Shown here piece by piece: positions 1 through 9,693 of a stretch of 64,000 nucleotides of DNA; position 1 is the first letter of the stretch, and each line of letters starts with the position of its first letter. Source of the DNA: Uranotaenia lowii (taxonomy: Eukaryota > Arthropoda > Insecta > Diptera > Culicidae); contig NC_073693.1 in assembly GCF_029784155.1 (NCBI RefSeq), positions 287,280,875 to 287,344,874 on the forward strand, read 5' to 3'. The position numbers were made by a program, and so were the translations under genes. Under the pieces are notes generated by a model that made no database searches, had not been told where the DNA came from, and saw only the letters and a program-made list of their open reading frames with translations.

Positions 1-635
1 GTAGTGCCACGTGGTGGTCGACTTGGTAGTGCAACTGCTATCCCGGGTTTCGGCACCAAAATGTTTTGGGTAATCACCTGAGATTCCGGCTGCTTGTGGT
101 TCGCACTCACGTCCAATTCCTCCGTCGACGATGACTGGTTCCAGCTGCTGGTGGTTCGGATCGGTTTCAGGCAAAGAGGTTCACTTATTTCCACGGGAAC
201 AAAACTTGGCGATGTTGCCTCCACGAGTGTAAAATTATTGTGTGTCATGTTTCTCTAATTTTGACATTTCTCATTTCAGGGATGCCAGTATGACAGAATT
301 CATGGTAAGTACCAAGGTAAGTAGGTATTTAAGGTAAGTGTACACGGAAAGTATAATGTAGGTGAAATATTAATTTTGTTCCAAGGTGAGTATAATTTTA
401 GGTGAGGTAATGTGTAATTCATTAATAATTCAATTTTCTTATTTTTAGGTTTAACTATTTTGTGAAGGTAATGTAAGCCGCAACACTGATATCAGGACAA
501 TAGATATAATGCATTTTAATATAAGAATGTTAAACATTAAAAGCTTACATAAAAATTTAACGCGAAATTTTATTCCAAGTTTACTTATAACCAACTATAT
601 TCCATTTTATTGTATATAATCTCCGCGAAACTAAT
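1..635. other. Flank of retrotransposon relic, no gene
   Basis: No reading frame of note. The first 230 bases are GC-richer. From 304 to 390 there is a cluster of four perfect or near-perfect 5' splice-site consensus strings (GGTAAGT at 304, 316 and 333; GGTGAG at 385), preceded by an acceptor-like TTTCAG at about 280 and followed by another TTTTAG at about 450. The rest is AT-rich. It may be a degraded 5' part of the retrotransposon that follows, but no reverse transcriptase or gag homology is visible. Confidence 0.4.
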
Positions 636-729
636 ATGTTATGTTTTCTAACTGATTTTGGTTGCGGCCCTCTACGTCATAGAATTTTTTTAATGCGGCC
701 CGCACACTTAAACGAGTTTGACATGCCTG

Positions 730-1236
730 GTTTAGGAGGTGTTATTGCACATATTGTTGACGGGATTGAAAAACCTATTTCCTTCACATCGTTTACCTTG
801 AATGAGGCACAAAAACGTTATCCAATTCTGCATCTTGAAGCTTTGGCACTAGTGTGTACAATAAAGAAATTTCACAAATACTTGTACGGCCAACAATTTG
901 TAGTATTCACTGATCACAAGCCTTTAGTGGGTATTTTTGGAAAAACTGGTCAAAATTCTATTTTCGTTACGAGGCTGCAAAGATATGTTTTAGAAGTGTC
1001 TATATATGATTTTAAAATTCATTATAGACCTTCTTCGAAAATGGGGAATGCAGATTTTTGCTCCCGTTTTCCACTTCAGCAAATGATACCTGAAAATATA
1101 GACGCCGAATTTGTAAGGAGTATAAATTTTAGTAACGAATTACCTATTGATTACGGTAAAGTAGCTAGTGCTACAATCAGTGACAAATTTTTGCAGGACG
1201 TAATTTATTTCTACGAAATGGTTGGCCAGATAGATT
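730..1236 (+). pseudogene. Ty3/gypsy-type RNase H fragment
   Basis: Frame 636-1238 encodes an RNase H domain of an LTR retrotransposon pol polyprotein. Recognisable from about residue 33: a degenerate GGVIAH start, the SFTLNEAQKRYPILHLEALAL core with the catalytic glutamate, and the FTDHKPL motif with its aspartate, ending near the ADFCSRF segment that normally closes this domain. No reverse transcriptase precedes it: the first 100 bases of the frame have no pol similarity, so the element is 5'-truncated or rearranged. The frame is lost near 1215-1225, where the homologous reading moves to another frame (a single indel). It is dead as a protein source. A Ty3/gypsy lineage fits better than BEL/Pao by domain order and motif style; the clade is not determined. 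Confidence 0.85.
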
Positions 1237-1498
1237 AGAAAAACGGTTTGTCGACGTTCATTCAAACCAACATGAACTAGAAATAGTAGATCAATGTTTG
1301 CTTTATAAAGACAGAGTTGTCATTCCGCACTTGCTACATGCTAGTATTCTCAAACTTTTACATGCCAACCATGCAGGAATGGTGAAGATGAAGCAGTTAG
1401 CTAGACGTACGGTCTATTGGTTTGGTATCAATTCCGATATTGAAAAATATGTGACAAAATGTGATATTTGTAGTAGCAGAATGCCAATTTTTAAATAA
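1222..1498 (+). pseudogene. Integrase zinc-binding domain fragment (Ty3/gypsy)
   Basis: After the indel near 1220 the pol reading continues in the frame of 1298-1498. It contains the integrase N-terminal HHCC module: histidines in LHANHAGM (H-X3-H), then the cysteine pair CDIC (C-X2-C), with the YWFGINSDIEKYV linker between them. The frame is usable upstream of 1298 although no ATG is present, as expected for an internal part of a polyprotein. It ends at an in-frame TAA (1496-1498), after which homologous sequence resumes in the same frame. So the copy carries at least one frameshift and one nonsense mutation within 280 bases. Confidence 0.8.
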
Positions 1499-2368
1499 AA
1501 AATAACATCTGAATGGATTCCAACAACAAGACCGTTCAGTAGAATACATATAGATTTTTTTCATTTTTCTAATCATACTTTCTTACTGTTGATTGACAGT
1601 TTTTCCAAGTGGCTGGAAATAGTTTGGATGAAAAATGGGACCGACCATAGTAAGGTTTTAAAAAGATTGGTAGAATATTTTGCCAGGTTTGGGTTACCGG
1701 ACGTATTGGTATCAGACGGAGGACCACCATTTAATTCCCATAAGTTTGTGAAATTTCTAGAAAACCAAGGAATACAGGTTTTAAAAAGTCCACCATACAA
1801 TCCTTCAAGTAATGGGCAAGCTGAAAGGCTAGTTAGAACTACCAAAGATGTTTTTTTGATAAAATTTCTGCTAGATACTGAGTTTGCTGACTTGAGTATA
1901 GAAGATCAAATCAATTTGTTTTTAATGAACTACAGGAATACACCGACAAGAGATGGAGATTTTCCTTCTCAAAAAGTATTTTCATACAAACCCAAAATGA
2001 TAATGGATTTGTTAAATCCTAAACTTAAACCTAAGCAAATGCTGACGCAGTTATCCAATGAAACTCAAAAAAAATTTGAGGGGCAAAAGGAGTTACATGA
2101 TCCTTTGAATAATTTAAACGAAGGCGATGAGATTTGGTACAAAAATCCGAAAATACAACACAATGCCAGGTGGCTAAAAGCAATATATTTAAAGCGATTT
2201 TCTCAAAATCTTCTGCAGGTACTAGTTGGAAGCGTTCGCATAATGGTCCATCGTACCCAGATAAGGATCCCGGCTCGTCTGGACAATTCCACACGCAGAA
2301 AAAAGATTTTTTATTTCAAAGGAAAGTGCCGCAAAAACAAAGGATTTTTTCCTTTGATTTTGGGATAA
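1499..2368 (+). pseudogene. Integrase catalytic core and C-terminal domain (Ty3/gypsy)
   Basis: Same frame as the preceding fragment beyond its stop codon. The DDE core is intact by inspection: first aspartate in HIDFF (about 1545-1560), second in VSDGGPPF, and glutamate in GQAERLVRT, with exactly 35 residues between the last two (D-X35-E, the retroviral/LTR-integrase spacing). A GPY/F-like C-terminal module follows, ending near VHRTQIRIPARLD at about 2275. The remaining codons to 2368 are lysine-rich and look like read-through. Despite the intact triad, the element cannot be autonomous: RT and gag are absent and upstream frames are broken. No flanking LTR pair was recognised. Confidence 0.85.
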
Positions 2369-2652
2369 ATAAAAATTCCATTGGTTCAAGGACATTTTCC
2401 TTTGTTTCAAAGAATTTTTCTTTTGAAAAATCTTTGAGTCAAAATCTTAATGCTTTGAACCAAAAAACAGTTTCATTTGATGCAAAGTTGTTTTCGTTTG
2501 CTACAATGTAATTTAGATTTAGATTTAAAAGGATTGGTTCATTGAAATATTTTCCTTTTTTTTCCAATTGGAAAAAATATTTTCTGTTGTTCAGAAGTTC
2601 CAATTAGGAATTTTGAACAATAAAAAGAAACAATTTACATCTTAAATTCATT

Positions 2653-2658
2653 TTTATT
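2653..2658 (-). terminator. Poly(A) signal AATAAA
   Basis: AATAAA on the minus strand lies about 7 bases beyond the TAA that ends the proposed last exon (2665-2667). It is consistent with a transcript end just downstream, towards 2630. Confidence 0.4.
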
Positions 2659-2664
2659 ACAAAC

Positions 2665-2846
2665 TTAACACAAACACTGGTTCACTATAATGGAATTAAC
2701 CGGTCCTAAATTTTGGCCTGAGGGCATTCTTCTTGGACCACTCAATAAACTTCCGGAAGCAACTCGGTCATCCAACTGGTGATTGCCGCTGAAGATCGGC
2801 CGAAGATAATCAGACCGCTGGATTTTGGGCGGAATCAGCCGTGGTC
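2665..2846 (-). CDS. Possible terminal coding exon of the long-intron host gene
   Basis: On the minus strand TTGTTACAG marks an acceptor at 2847/2848. The exon reads in frame from the 29-nt exon upstream (2918-2946) and stays open for about 60 codons (GPRLIPPKIQRSDYLRPIF..., then ...GQNLGPVNSI) to TAA at 2665-2667. A poly(A) signal lies immediately after. Phases across the proposed chain 6114-7099 / 2918-2946 / 2665-2846 add up exactly, which is the main support. Caution: a second frame over the last third also gives plausible protein (FRKFIEWSKKNALRPKF, then stop), and a third frame gives a credible middle part, so this could be a frameshifted relic of something else. The product segment is not recognised with confidence. 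Confidence 0.4.
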
Positions 2847-2917
2847 CTGTAACAATGCAAAAGTTTATATAAAATCTTAATATTCACTTTTTGACTAATG
2901 GATTAACACGCACTTAC

Positions 2918-2946
2918 CATGGTATGCATTCTCTTCCTGAATCCTC
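2918..2946 (-). CDS. Possible 29-nt micro-exon of the host gene
   Basis: Minus strand: acceptor-like TATTTAG, then 29 nt encoding RIQEENAYH plus split codons, then a strong donor CATG/GTAAGTG at 2917. The intron to the next exon (2847-2917) is 71 nt, a normal size for dipterans. It enters in phase 2, matching the end of exon 2 at 6114, and leaves in phase 1, matching the next exon. RRIQEE-like sequence closes the SERTA domain of SERTAD2/CDCA4-type proteins, which is suggestive but very short. The polypyrimidine tract before the acceptor is poor. Confidence 0.35.
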
Positions 2947-3084
2947 CTAAATAGCTATCTCTGATTCACTAGTTTTGATTTTTAACACGACCGGCGAAAC
3001 TTAATTCGAAATTCGGTACTTGCTCAATACAAATTATCTTCTAAGTTTTAAGTGTTAACTTAAAGAAATTATTCCTTTCTGTTG

Positions 3085-3345
3085 AAAACATTTTTCTTTG
3101 GTTGGAAGAAAATTTACTTTGTTTTAAAAGACATATGCAATTGAAAAAATGTCTTTTGAATCAAAGAATTTGTTTAAAATCAAATTCCAAAATTATTCGG
3201 TTCAAAAAATTAATTCTTTCTTTCAAAAATTATTCATTTGAATCAGAACGAGAATTCATTGATTCAAAGAAAACAGGAGTTTGATTAAAAAAACTGAGTG
3301 TTTTGAATCAAAGTCAGTTTTGTTTTGTTTCAAAATCCAAGTTTT
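3085..3345. repeat. TTTGAATCAAAG-type micro-repeat tract
   Basis: A low-complexity tract dense in short near-palindromic motifs TTTGAATCAAAG and TTCAAAG alternating with runs of T or A. A sister tract with the same vocabulary lies at about 2280-2500, so the two flank the proposed small host exons. Single reading frames run through both (for example 3102-3284), but this reflects lack of stops in biased sequence. It may be a degraded subterminal repeat of one element. Confidence 0.45.
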
Positions 3346-3699
3346 CTCTGCGTGCAATAGGCCGAACGTTAATATTAGAAACTCTCATTCCAAGGACAAT
3401 GAAGTGGGTCAAGCAACTGCAGAATCCAACAGCGAAGAAGAGTTCTCGGATTTCCGGATGAAGTGAATGAGAAGAGGTTGAAAAGAAAAGAAAAGCGATA
3501 GATCTTGGTGTAGAGTTGCGCAGATCAAGCAGAAATAAGAGAAAAAAAGTGCTAAATAATAACTGTTAAAGAAGGAAGAGCTTGTAGTGTCCTACTGGGC
3601 ACACTGGTGTAATGAAGAGAGAAAAGCTGAGCATGAAATATAAAGGTGCATGATCAAGCGGGCATTGCCTTGTGTTACCTCCAGCTTAACACTTGTGTT

Positions 3700-4108
3700 T
3701 TATTTCAGTCCGGACTTATCAGTTTACTGCAATCCTCCAAATTGATGTACGCAGATGACCTTAAGATTTACCGGAAAATCGAATCACCGGTGGACTGTGC
3801 AGCACTTCAAGCCGTCATCTCGACACCTTTGGACTGGTGCAAGTCTCATGGGATGGAAGCTAATGCCAGTAAATACCGATGTATAACTTTCTGCAGAGCT
3901 AGAACTCCACTTCGTTTTGCCTACAAAATGGACACAGCAGAAATGGAACGAGTAGTCTCGATTAAAGATCTCGGAGTTATCTTTGATCAGAAACTAAGTT
4001 TTTCAGAACACATAGCCGCCACAACCGTAAAAGCCTTTGCCATTTGTGGCTTTATCCGTAGAAACACTATTGAGTTTGAGGATGTTTATCTACTGTCTGT
4101 CCAAGGTC
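3700..4108 (+). pseudogene. Jockey-like non-LTR reverse transcriptase fragment
   Basis: Frame 3646-4149 carries the RT palm segment with YADDLKIYR (the catalytic YADD box), then LDWCKSHGMEANASKY, and the SIKDLGVIFDQKLSFSEH box typical of jockey-superfamily LINEs in insects. It continues to GFIRRN at about 4065. The part upstream of YADD (RT motifs 1-4) is missing, so the copy is 5'-truncated at about 3690. It is interrupted at 4109 by the TIR element at 4118-4577. A related 3' end lies at 53727-54287. Confidence 0.8.
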
Positions 4109-4117
4109 GGGCCCAAG

Positions 4118-4577
4118 CTGGGTTGCCAGGTGCCCAGATTTGTCTGTAAAACCAAGACTTTTGACCCTTCGTCCAGATATTGGTCAGACACAGATTTTGC
4201 CCAGATTTTTGCTCAGAGTGCCCAGATTTTACAGACTTTTGAAATAGAGTGATGAAATCAATATTCTTGTATCGAATTCGATCTGTAAGTGCCAGATTAG
4301 ACTGTAAATCTCGCTTGTATTCATGGGTATCCGACCAATCATTCATAATTTTTTTTTTCGGCATGGTACGTGGTAGGAAACAGTGTAAGTTATGTAGTTC
4401 TCAACTCGAAAATAACCTGAATACAACACATCTTCTTCCCCCCCCCCTCCCTCCCGCTCACATGCATCGAAAAAGTTCTTGTTCAGTACCAAATTTGTGA
4501 TCTTCCTTGTGCACAGACACACACAGACTTTTTTTCAAAATTGCCCAGATTTTTTTTCCGCAACACCTGGCATCCCT
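4118..4577. mobile_element. 460-bp TIR element with 9-bp target duplication
   Basis: The element is flanked by perfect 9-bp direct repeats GGGCCCAAG (4109-4117 and 4578-4586). Its ends are imperfect inverted repeats, GGGTTGCCAGGTG on the left and the complement of CACCTGGCATCCC on the right. The inside carries several copies of TGCCCAGATTT near both ends, a subterminal repeat pattern typical of transposase binding sites. No coding capacity. A 9-bp duplication is usual for Mutator-like elements, but the family is not established. Confidence 0.75.
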
Positions 4578-4586
4578 GGGCCCAAG

Positions 4587-4870
4587 ATTAGAAATTGGAA
4601 CGATAAATCACCCAAAGTTGACATATGTCACTAAAACAGAACATTCGAACAGGAGACCCCAGAACAACTGTTCTACCTCACTTTAATCAACTGGTTCAAG
4701 CCAAACATACCCGACTCACACTTTTTTTTGGCGTTTAAATAGCTCTTAAAGCTCTTAATAGCTCTTAAAATTAGAGATAGTTTTGGAGAAGAATTTTTTT
4801 TTTAAGTTTAGAGTAGGCAGCGTAGAATAGTAAGCGATCATGAGACGTTGGTTAGACCATCATGTACTTC
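4587..4870 (+). other. Remnant 3' of the split LINE
   Basis: Sequence resuming after the TIR insertion has no usable frame. It contains a short triple repeat of AGCTCTTAA (about 4740-4770) and an A/T-rich end, compatible with a decayed LINE 3' region. Confidence 0.3.
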
Positions 4871-4879
4871 ATTATATCC

Positions 4880-5100
4880 ATTCCGGCTGGATATGGACAG
4901 AATGCAGTTCAAGATAATAAACCAAGCCCTCCTGATACCAGTTGGAGGAAGGACAAGGGTGGGTTCGAGACTGGCCTCTACTTACTCCCCAAGCATCTCA
5001 CCTGTCGGCAACTTATGAAATTCGAACCCAAAAGTTTTTCTTGCCGATACCGGGAATCGAACCCAGTACGCCACATCAGCGCTCCCTCAAACATACCCAC
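4880..5100 (-). mobile_element. Probable tRNA-derived SINE fragment
   Basis: On the minus strand the segment complementary to 5048-5066 contains GGGTTCGATTCCCGG, a perfect RNA polymerase III B-box with TψC-arm symmetry. A second GGTTCGAA-like string lies about 40 bases away. No intact tRNA cloverleaf can be drawn, so a SINE head or degraded tRNA pseudogene is likelier than a functional tRNA gene. Confidence 0.45.
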
Positions 5101-5104
5101 CTCA

Positions 5105-6113
5105 CACATCTACATATAATAACCAAAGATGATCCACCCACATGCCCATCAAGCAATGTGCAGATCTCGATCAAGCTTTATCCTCACCTTCTGTTCCTTA
5201 TACCACACCCTTAGATCCTCCTGTTCCCTCCAAACATTACTTCGCCAAATCCTCGCTCCCTGCCCCGACGGAGAGAAATAGTTGATCAGCTTCCTCAAAA
5301 ATTCCAATCTTCTACACCAACTATAATTCCGAACAAATAAAAATCCCAAGAAAAAAGCTACGAAAATGATAACATTAGGGAGAAATACGATGTATCTAAA
5401 AAACACATGAAACGCTCCACTTCGGGATGAATAAACCAACTTGGTTTAAAATCCCTGAGAAAGAAGAAAAAAAACTAATAAAATACCAAAAAAAGACAAT
5501 TCGGTACTCGGAATCAAAAGAATCCTCTAGAAAACCTTTTGAAAAAAAAAATCATCTTAACACATTTCTGAACTTGAACCGAACAAAACATTCGAAATAA
5601 CCATTTATTTGGTTACGGTTAGCGTAACAGAACAAATGCAAATTCGGCCCAAACAAATTCATTCATTTGCAATGTAAACTTCGAAACTACTGTAGTAAAC
5701 CAAGCTCTAGTAAAAGGCTGCTTCTGGCACGTATGCGTTGCAAATTTTTCCTTATCACGGCTCGGGATCTGAATAAAAATGCCAACATAAAGCCAAAACA
5801 ACAACAGCCGAGCTGCGAGCAGGAGCAAATTGATGCATGACCCGGAGACGACGGCATAAATTTACGCGATCACTTCCCTACTACTAGTGTCTTTTCATCT
5901 CGAATCTCCTTAGGTACCTACGGTTAGAAAGCGATTCGATTATCCGTGCTCCGCATAGTAATGTTTCAAGCCGTTTTGGGACCGATACTTTCTGATTTTC
6001 GTTTTCAATAAAGGGTACTTGAAAATGCAAACAAACAGCGATTGCATTTACACATCTTAAGTAGGTGCTTTAACCCTAGATTAGTATCTAGTGATTTGTA
6101 CAAGAGAGCTTAC
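5105..6113. other. Intron or flank without recognised content
   Basis: Lies between exon 2 and the proposed small exons of the minus-strand gene. Minus frames at 5149-5439 and 5619-5828 were examined for a SERTA-like helical domain and none was found. No TIR ends or RNA genes seen. Confidence 0.4.
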
Positions 6114-7099
6114 CCGTACGATACGTTGTTGTAGACTTTTTTGCTGTCGTTGCAGTAGCCTTCAGAGGATTGTTGTTGTTGTTGTACTCTAACCGTTTGC
6201 TGCTGAGATCGATCGGCATCGGTAGATTGGAAGATCTGCCGACTGTGGAGTTGTCCTCCACCAGTTTGGATGTAATTCTGTGACTGAAGCATCCTCATTT
6301 CACCACTCATGGTGCCATTATTGCTGCTGGGACTGTTGCAGTTGATGGAGGTGGTCTCGAGAAATGACTGTGAAGCCATCGAGGTCATCGTTACTATTGC
6401 ACTCCCTACCGAGGGTGATGGCGCGGACACCGATGGAGGTCTACTATTTGAGGTATCTGCTCCTCCACCTCCGTGACCCATCGACTGCACAGTCTCGTTG
6501 AATGTGCCGGAGTAGTCGCTATTGCGGTTACTAAAGCTAATATTTACATTGCTACCATTACTGTTAGTGCTACTCCCGTTTGTCAGAGGTGTTGGCGGTC
6601 CACCTCCGGTGTCCATGGGGGCCGGTTGGCCACCGGACCCCGCACTGCCCCGATGCGATTCCATCTCCTCCAGTTCGGCCAGGTCGAACTTCCGCTTCTT
6701 TGGGTGCTGGCGGGGTTGATTTGTACTACTGGTACCATTGTTGTTGTTGTTGTTGTTGTTGTTGACCACCGAGGATTCTACAAAACTTTGAACTGGCGCT
6801 GTCGAGGAGCTGCTACAGGTGCCGGCGGTCTGCGATATCATACTGTTGCTCCGTTGCTGGGTCAGTTGCTGCTGACCGTTGTTGCTATACGCAGTTCTAT
6901 TGGCACTATTACTGTTGATCCAGGTCAACGTGCCCTTTAGGTGGCTCGCGTTGTCGCCGGCGATGTTGGTTCCACCAACAGCATGTTGACCGTTGCCACT
7001 GTCGATGATCGGTGCCACAACGTACAGCTGCCGGACCGAACTCGAAGTCGACTGCTGATAGTTAACCGTGCCCACGCTGCTTATCACAGAGGCTGGAAT
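6114..7099 (-). CDS. Host gene exon 2: low-complexity, NLS-bearing nuclear-type protein
   Basis: Acceptor TTTCTTCCACAG at 7100-7101 with a good pyrimidine tract, and donor TACGG/GTAAGC at 6113. The exon is 986 nt, entered in phase 0 (matching exon 1) and left in phase 2. Translation (about 328 residues) starts IPASVISSVGTVNYQQ. It is rich in Ser, Asn, Gln, Thr and Gly, with a nine-residue asparagine run encoded by pure AAC (complement of 6738-6764) and a glutamine tract near the end. A basic cluster PKKRKFDLAELEEME (near 6660-6704) resembles a monopartite nuclear localisation signal and the KRKFD motif near the N terminus of SERTAD2/TRIP-Br2. The exon ends SKKVYNNVSYG. A role as a transcriptional co-regulator of the Taranis/SERTA kind is a hypothesis; the SERTA domain was not found downstream. 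Coding status is well supported by codon bias, splice sites and the phase match. Confidence 0.85.
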
Positions 7100-7239
7100 C
7101 TGTGGAAGAAAGAGAGAAAAAGTAACTGGTTAGAGAAATGTTCCCATTGCTGAAAATTCGAGTTTTGTTTAAACATAAAAAATTGTTTCATTTCAGCCTC
7201 AGAACAATATTTATTCAGGAATATAAGCCGCGGATTCAA

Positions 7240-7445
7240 TCCTGTAGAATGATCCTTGAGCTGAGGCGCAACTCAACAAATACGAGTGAATCCTATAGTT
7301 CTATGGCGGCTGAAGTCCTTGGGGAGAAGCACAGTTGCCTTCAACGGAGAAGTAGCAATCCGAATGCTGGATCAAATCACAACAAAGAAGGACCAGGGGG
7401 ATTGCGCTAAGCGAGCTGTGTGAAATCTGCCCCAATCAGATGACG
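7240..7445 (+). pseudogene. R1-like LINE ORF1 C-terminal remnant
   Basis: In one frame around 7330-7430 the sequence reads like the tail of an R1-type ORF1 protein (AFNGEVAIRMLDQITTKKD, then the end of the frame). It begins about 140 bp from exon 2 of the host gene, in the opposite orientation to it. Frames are broken on both sides. Weak, based on position upstream of the endonuclease remnant. Confidence 0.4.
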
Positions 7446-8043
7446 ATCCGGTTGAAGAGAAGTCTTCTCAGAACTAAAAATTTACATTGCACTGGTATCA
7501 GACCCTGGTCGCTGTGTTTTAGACGGCAATACCTGGGTAATCGTGAAAGGATGAGGGTGGAGACTGGAGAAGACTTTGTGACAGCTAGGACTAACGGGAT
7601 CTTCTAATTCAATGCTCCGCCAAAGTGGTCCTATGAAATGTTTGGTGTTGTGGTTGATATGATAATCAACGAGTTGATGGGAAATTATACCATGTTCATT
7701 ACAGGGGATTTCAACGCGCAGAGGGTAGCCGGTTTACAAATTCTAGAGAACGAAGTCTACAAGTAGCATTGGCAAGGCTGAAAGTAGAACTTACGAATGG
7801 GGGCACTTCTAGAGTATTTCACAGAGGGTGACGTTGATGCATCATAGATCAGAGTCACAGTCACAGTTGGTACTTCGGGTATGACGGGCGACTGGAAATT
7901 GAGCGATTATCTTGCAGAAGGGCGACAAGTCAAGCAAACGCCTCTGGACGACAACACAGTTGGACTAGAATGTCTTTGTCGTAGTATTGAAACAGGAGCG
8001 GAACCTGGATGAACTTTACGCGGGAATCCTATCGAAACTATGA
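7446..8043 (+). pseudogene. R1-like LINE endonuclease remnant
   Basis: The segment contains ITGDFNAQ (7695-7721), the GDFN motif of the apurinic-type endonuclease of non-LTR retrotransposons, preceded by a PPKWSYEMFGVVVDMIINEL stretch. The frame stops soon after at about 7766. Position, between an ORF1-like tail and the RT to the right, fits a single R1-like element that was later split by the insertion at 8052. Confidence 0.6.
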
Positions 8044-8051
8044 GTGCACAG

Positions 8052-8827
8052 TAGACTGCCCCAAATTTGTATGGGAAATTCAAAACCTGTGAAATGTTAT
8101 GCGCTGCAGGTTAAAATTGATCCTAGGCCTAGTACAAGATCTCATGCCAAATTTGGGCCAGATCGGACACGTTTAGGGGTCGCTCAACGAGCCTGAAGTT
8201 TGTATGGGATTTTGAGACATTTTGTTCGGGTGAAACATGAAAAACCAGTTTTTCATCAATAACTTTGGTTCCCGTCGGCCGATTTCTTTCAAAAACGGGT
8301 TTTCTTAAAGCCTAACTTATGAAAAATATTTCATCCGAAGACTGCATTTCAATTAGAGTTAAGATAAGAAAGTTATAAGGCTTCAAAAATGGGTTAACTT
8401 TTTTAAGGATGGTATTCATCACTGTTAATGAGTCGAGGCGGTCGAACATATTGACGCCTCATTAACAGTGCTGAATACCACCGTTAAAAAAGTTAGCCTT
8501 TTTTGAAGCCTTATAACTTTTTTATCTTAACTTTTATCGAAATGCAGTCTTCGCATGAAATATTTTTCATAATTTAGGCTTTAAGAAAACCCGTTTTTGA
8601 AAGAAATCGGCCGACGGGAAACAAAGTTATTGATGAAAAACTGGTTTTTCATGTTTCACCCGAACAAAATGTCTCAAAATCCCATACAAACTTCAGACTC
8701 GTTGAGCGACCCCTAAACGTGATCCGATCTGGCCCAAATTTGGCATGAGATCTTGTACTAGGCCAAGGATCAATTTTAGCCTGCAGCGTATAACTTTTTC
8801 AAAAGTCGGGTCATTTGGGGCAGTCTA
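8052..8827. mobile_element. 776-bp foldback MITE, hAT-like
   Basis: Nearly the whole element is an inverted repeat: arms of about 380 bp meet at a small loop around 8440-8455. Ends are TAGACTGCCCCAAAT and its complement. Flanks are 8-bp direct repeats differing at one base (GTGCACAG at 8044-8051, GTGTACAG at 8828-8835), the size expected for hAT-superfamily insertions. It sits inside the R1-like LINE, separating the endonuclease and RT parts, so it is younger. No transposase is encoded. A diverged relative lies at 15803-16437. Confidence 0.85.
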
Positions 8828-8835
8828 GTGTACAG

Positions 8836-9290
8836 CCAGAAATGTACCCGGCCAACCTGAGGAGATAAACAACAAGCTGTTTCTACAGTACCGCGTTGCC
8901 ATCTGGTTACCAGACTTATACACCTGGGATACTAATGAGGAGGAACTGATTTTCGCCAACCCAATTCACCTTAACAGAAGAGCTCAAGAATTGGTCGGCA
9001 TTCCAAACTTTGCAATGACGGTGGCAATCATGGAGTTCCTTAAGAATGTTTCAGTCGTCGCGTCAATTGTGGAGGGGGGTATTTTAGGACATAGAGACGC
9101 AACAGAAACAGATTCTTCTGTCAAAGCCGGTGAAACCACCAGGAGACTCATCGGCCAATGTGTCTGCTGGATACAGCTGGGTAGAAATATGGAACGCGAT
9201 CTCTCCAGCGAAAAAATCGCTTTCCGGAAAGGTCGCAGTATAGTGGATATCTTTATTGTTCATCGGTATTTGAAGTGAGCTTGTGATATA
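8836..9290 (+). pseudogene. R1-like LINE, RT N-terminal region
   Basis: Continues the LINE to the right of the foldback insertion. Frame 8991-9278 ends with IAFRKGRSIVDIF, matching the FRKGRST-D motif of R1-clade reverse transcriptases; upstream text (LIGQCVCWIQLGRNMERDL) is consistent with the preceding fingers region but diverged. An indel at about 9280 breaks the frame before the next motif block. Confidence 0.65.
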
Positions 9291-9312
9291 GCGTAATCGC
9301 CAACTACAGTAT

Positions 9313-9693
9313 ATGACCAGTGAGGCACTGGAAACAGTGAGTGTCTCGGAAGGGGTTCCACAAGGATCGATACTTGGCCCGGGATTGTGGAACATCGTTT
9401 ACGATGAACTGCAGAGACTGCGTCTCCCCACGGAAGTGAGACTTGTGGGATTCGCCGACGACGTGGTTCTCCTGGCATCGGGCCCATCAACCAGAGAGGT
9501 CCAGCTACTCGCCACAATAGCGATTGAGAAGGTGGAAAGTTGGATGCGCTCCAAGAGCTTACGTCTGGCTCACCATAAGACCGAGATGGTGCTGATCACC
9601 AACCTGATTTCAGCACAATCAGGGACGATTACAACTGGACCGTGCGCAATTGAATCCAACGTATCCAACGTACGATCAAGTACCTGGGGGTGA
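9313..9693 (+). pseudogene. R1-like LINE reverse transcriptase palm
   Basis: Frame 9313-9693 contains VPQGSILGPGLWNIVYDEL (RT motif 4) and LVGFADDVVLLASG (motif 5 with the catalytic FADD), followed by VESWMRSKSLRLAHHKTEMVLI. The combination GVPQGS-LGP-LWN and FADD with the L-LA-HKTE box is characteristic of the R1 clade (including mosquito Waldo/Outcast-type elements; the exact family is not determined). The frame ends at TGA around 9691, overlapping the next frame that continues the same protein, so a frameshift is present. Confidence 0.85.

Noticed and set aside
5149..5439. 96-codon minus-strand frame as missing SERTA exon
   Set aside because: Hydrophobic stretch and basic tail have no SERTA-like pattern; no suitable acceptor and donor in phase 2-2.
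6473..6940. Plus-strand frames with poly-valine and poly-cysteine runs
   Set aside because: Antisense shadows of host exon 2; the runs come from the complement of the AAC asparagine repeat.
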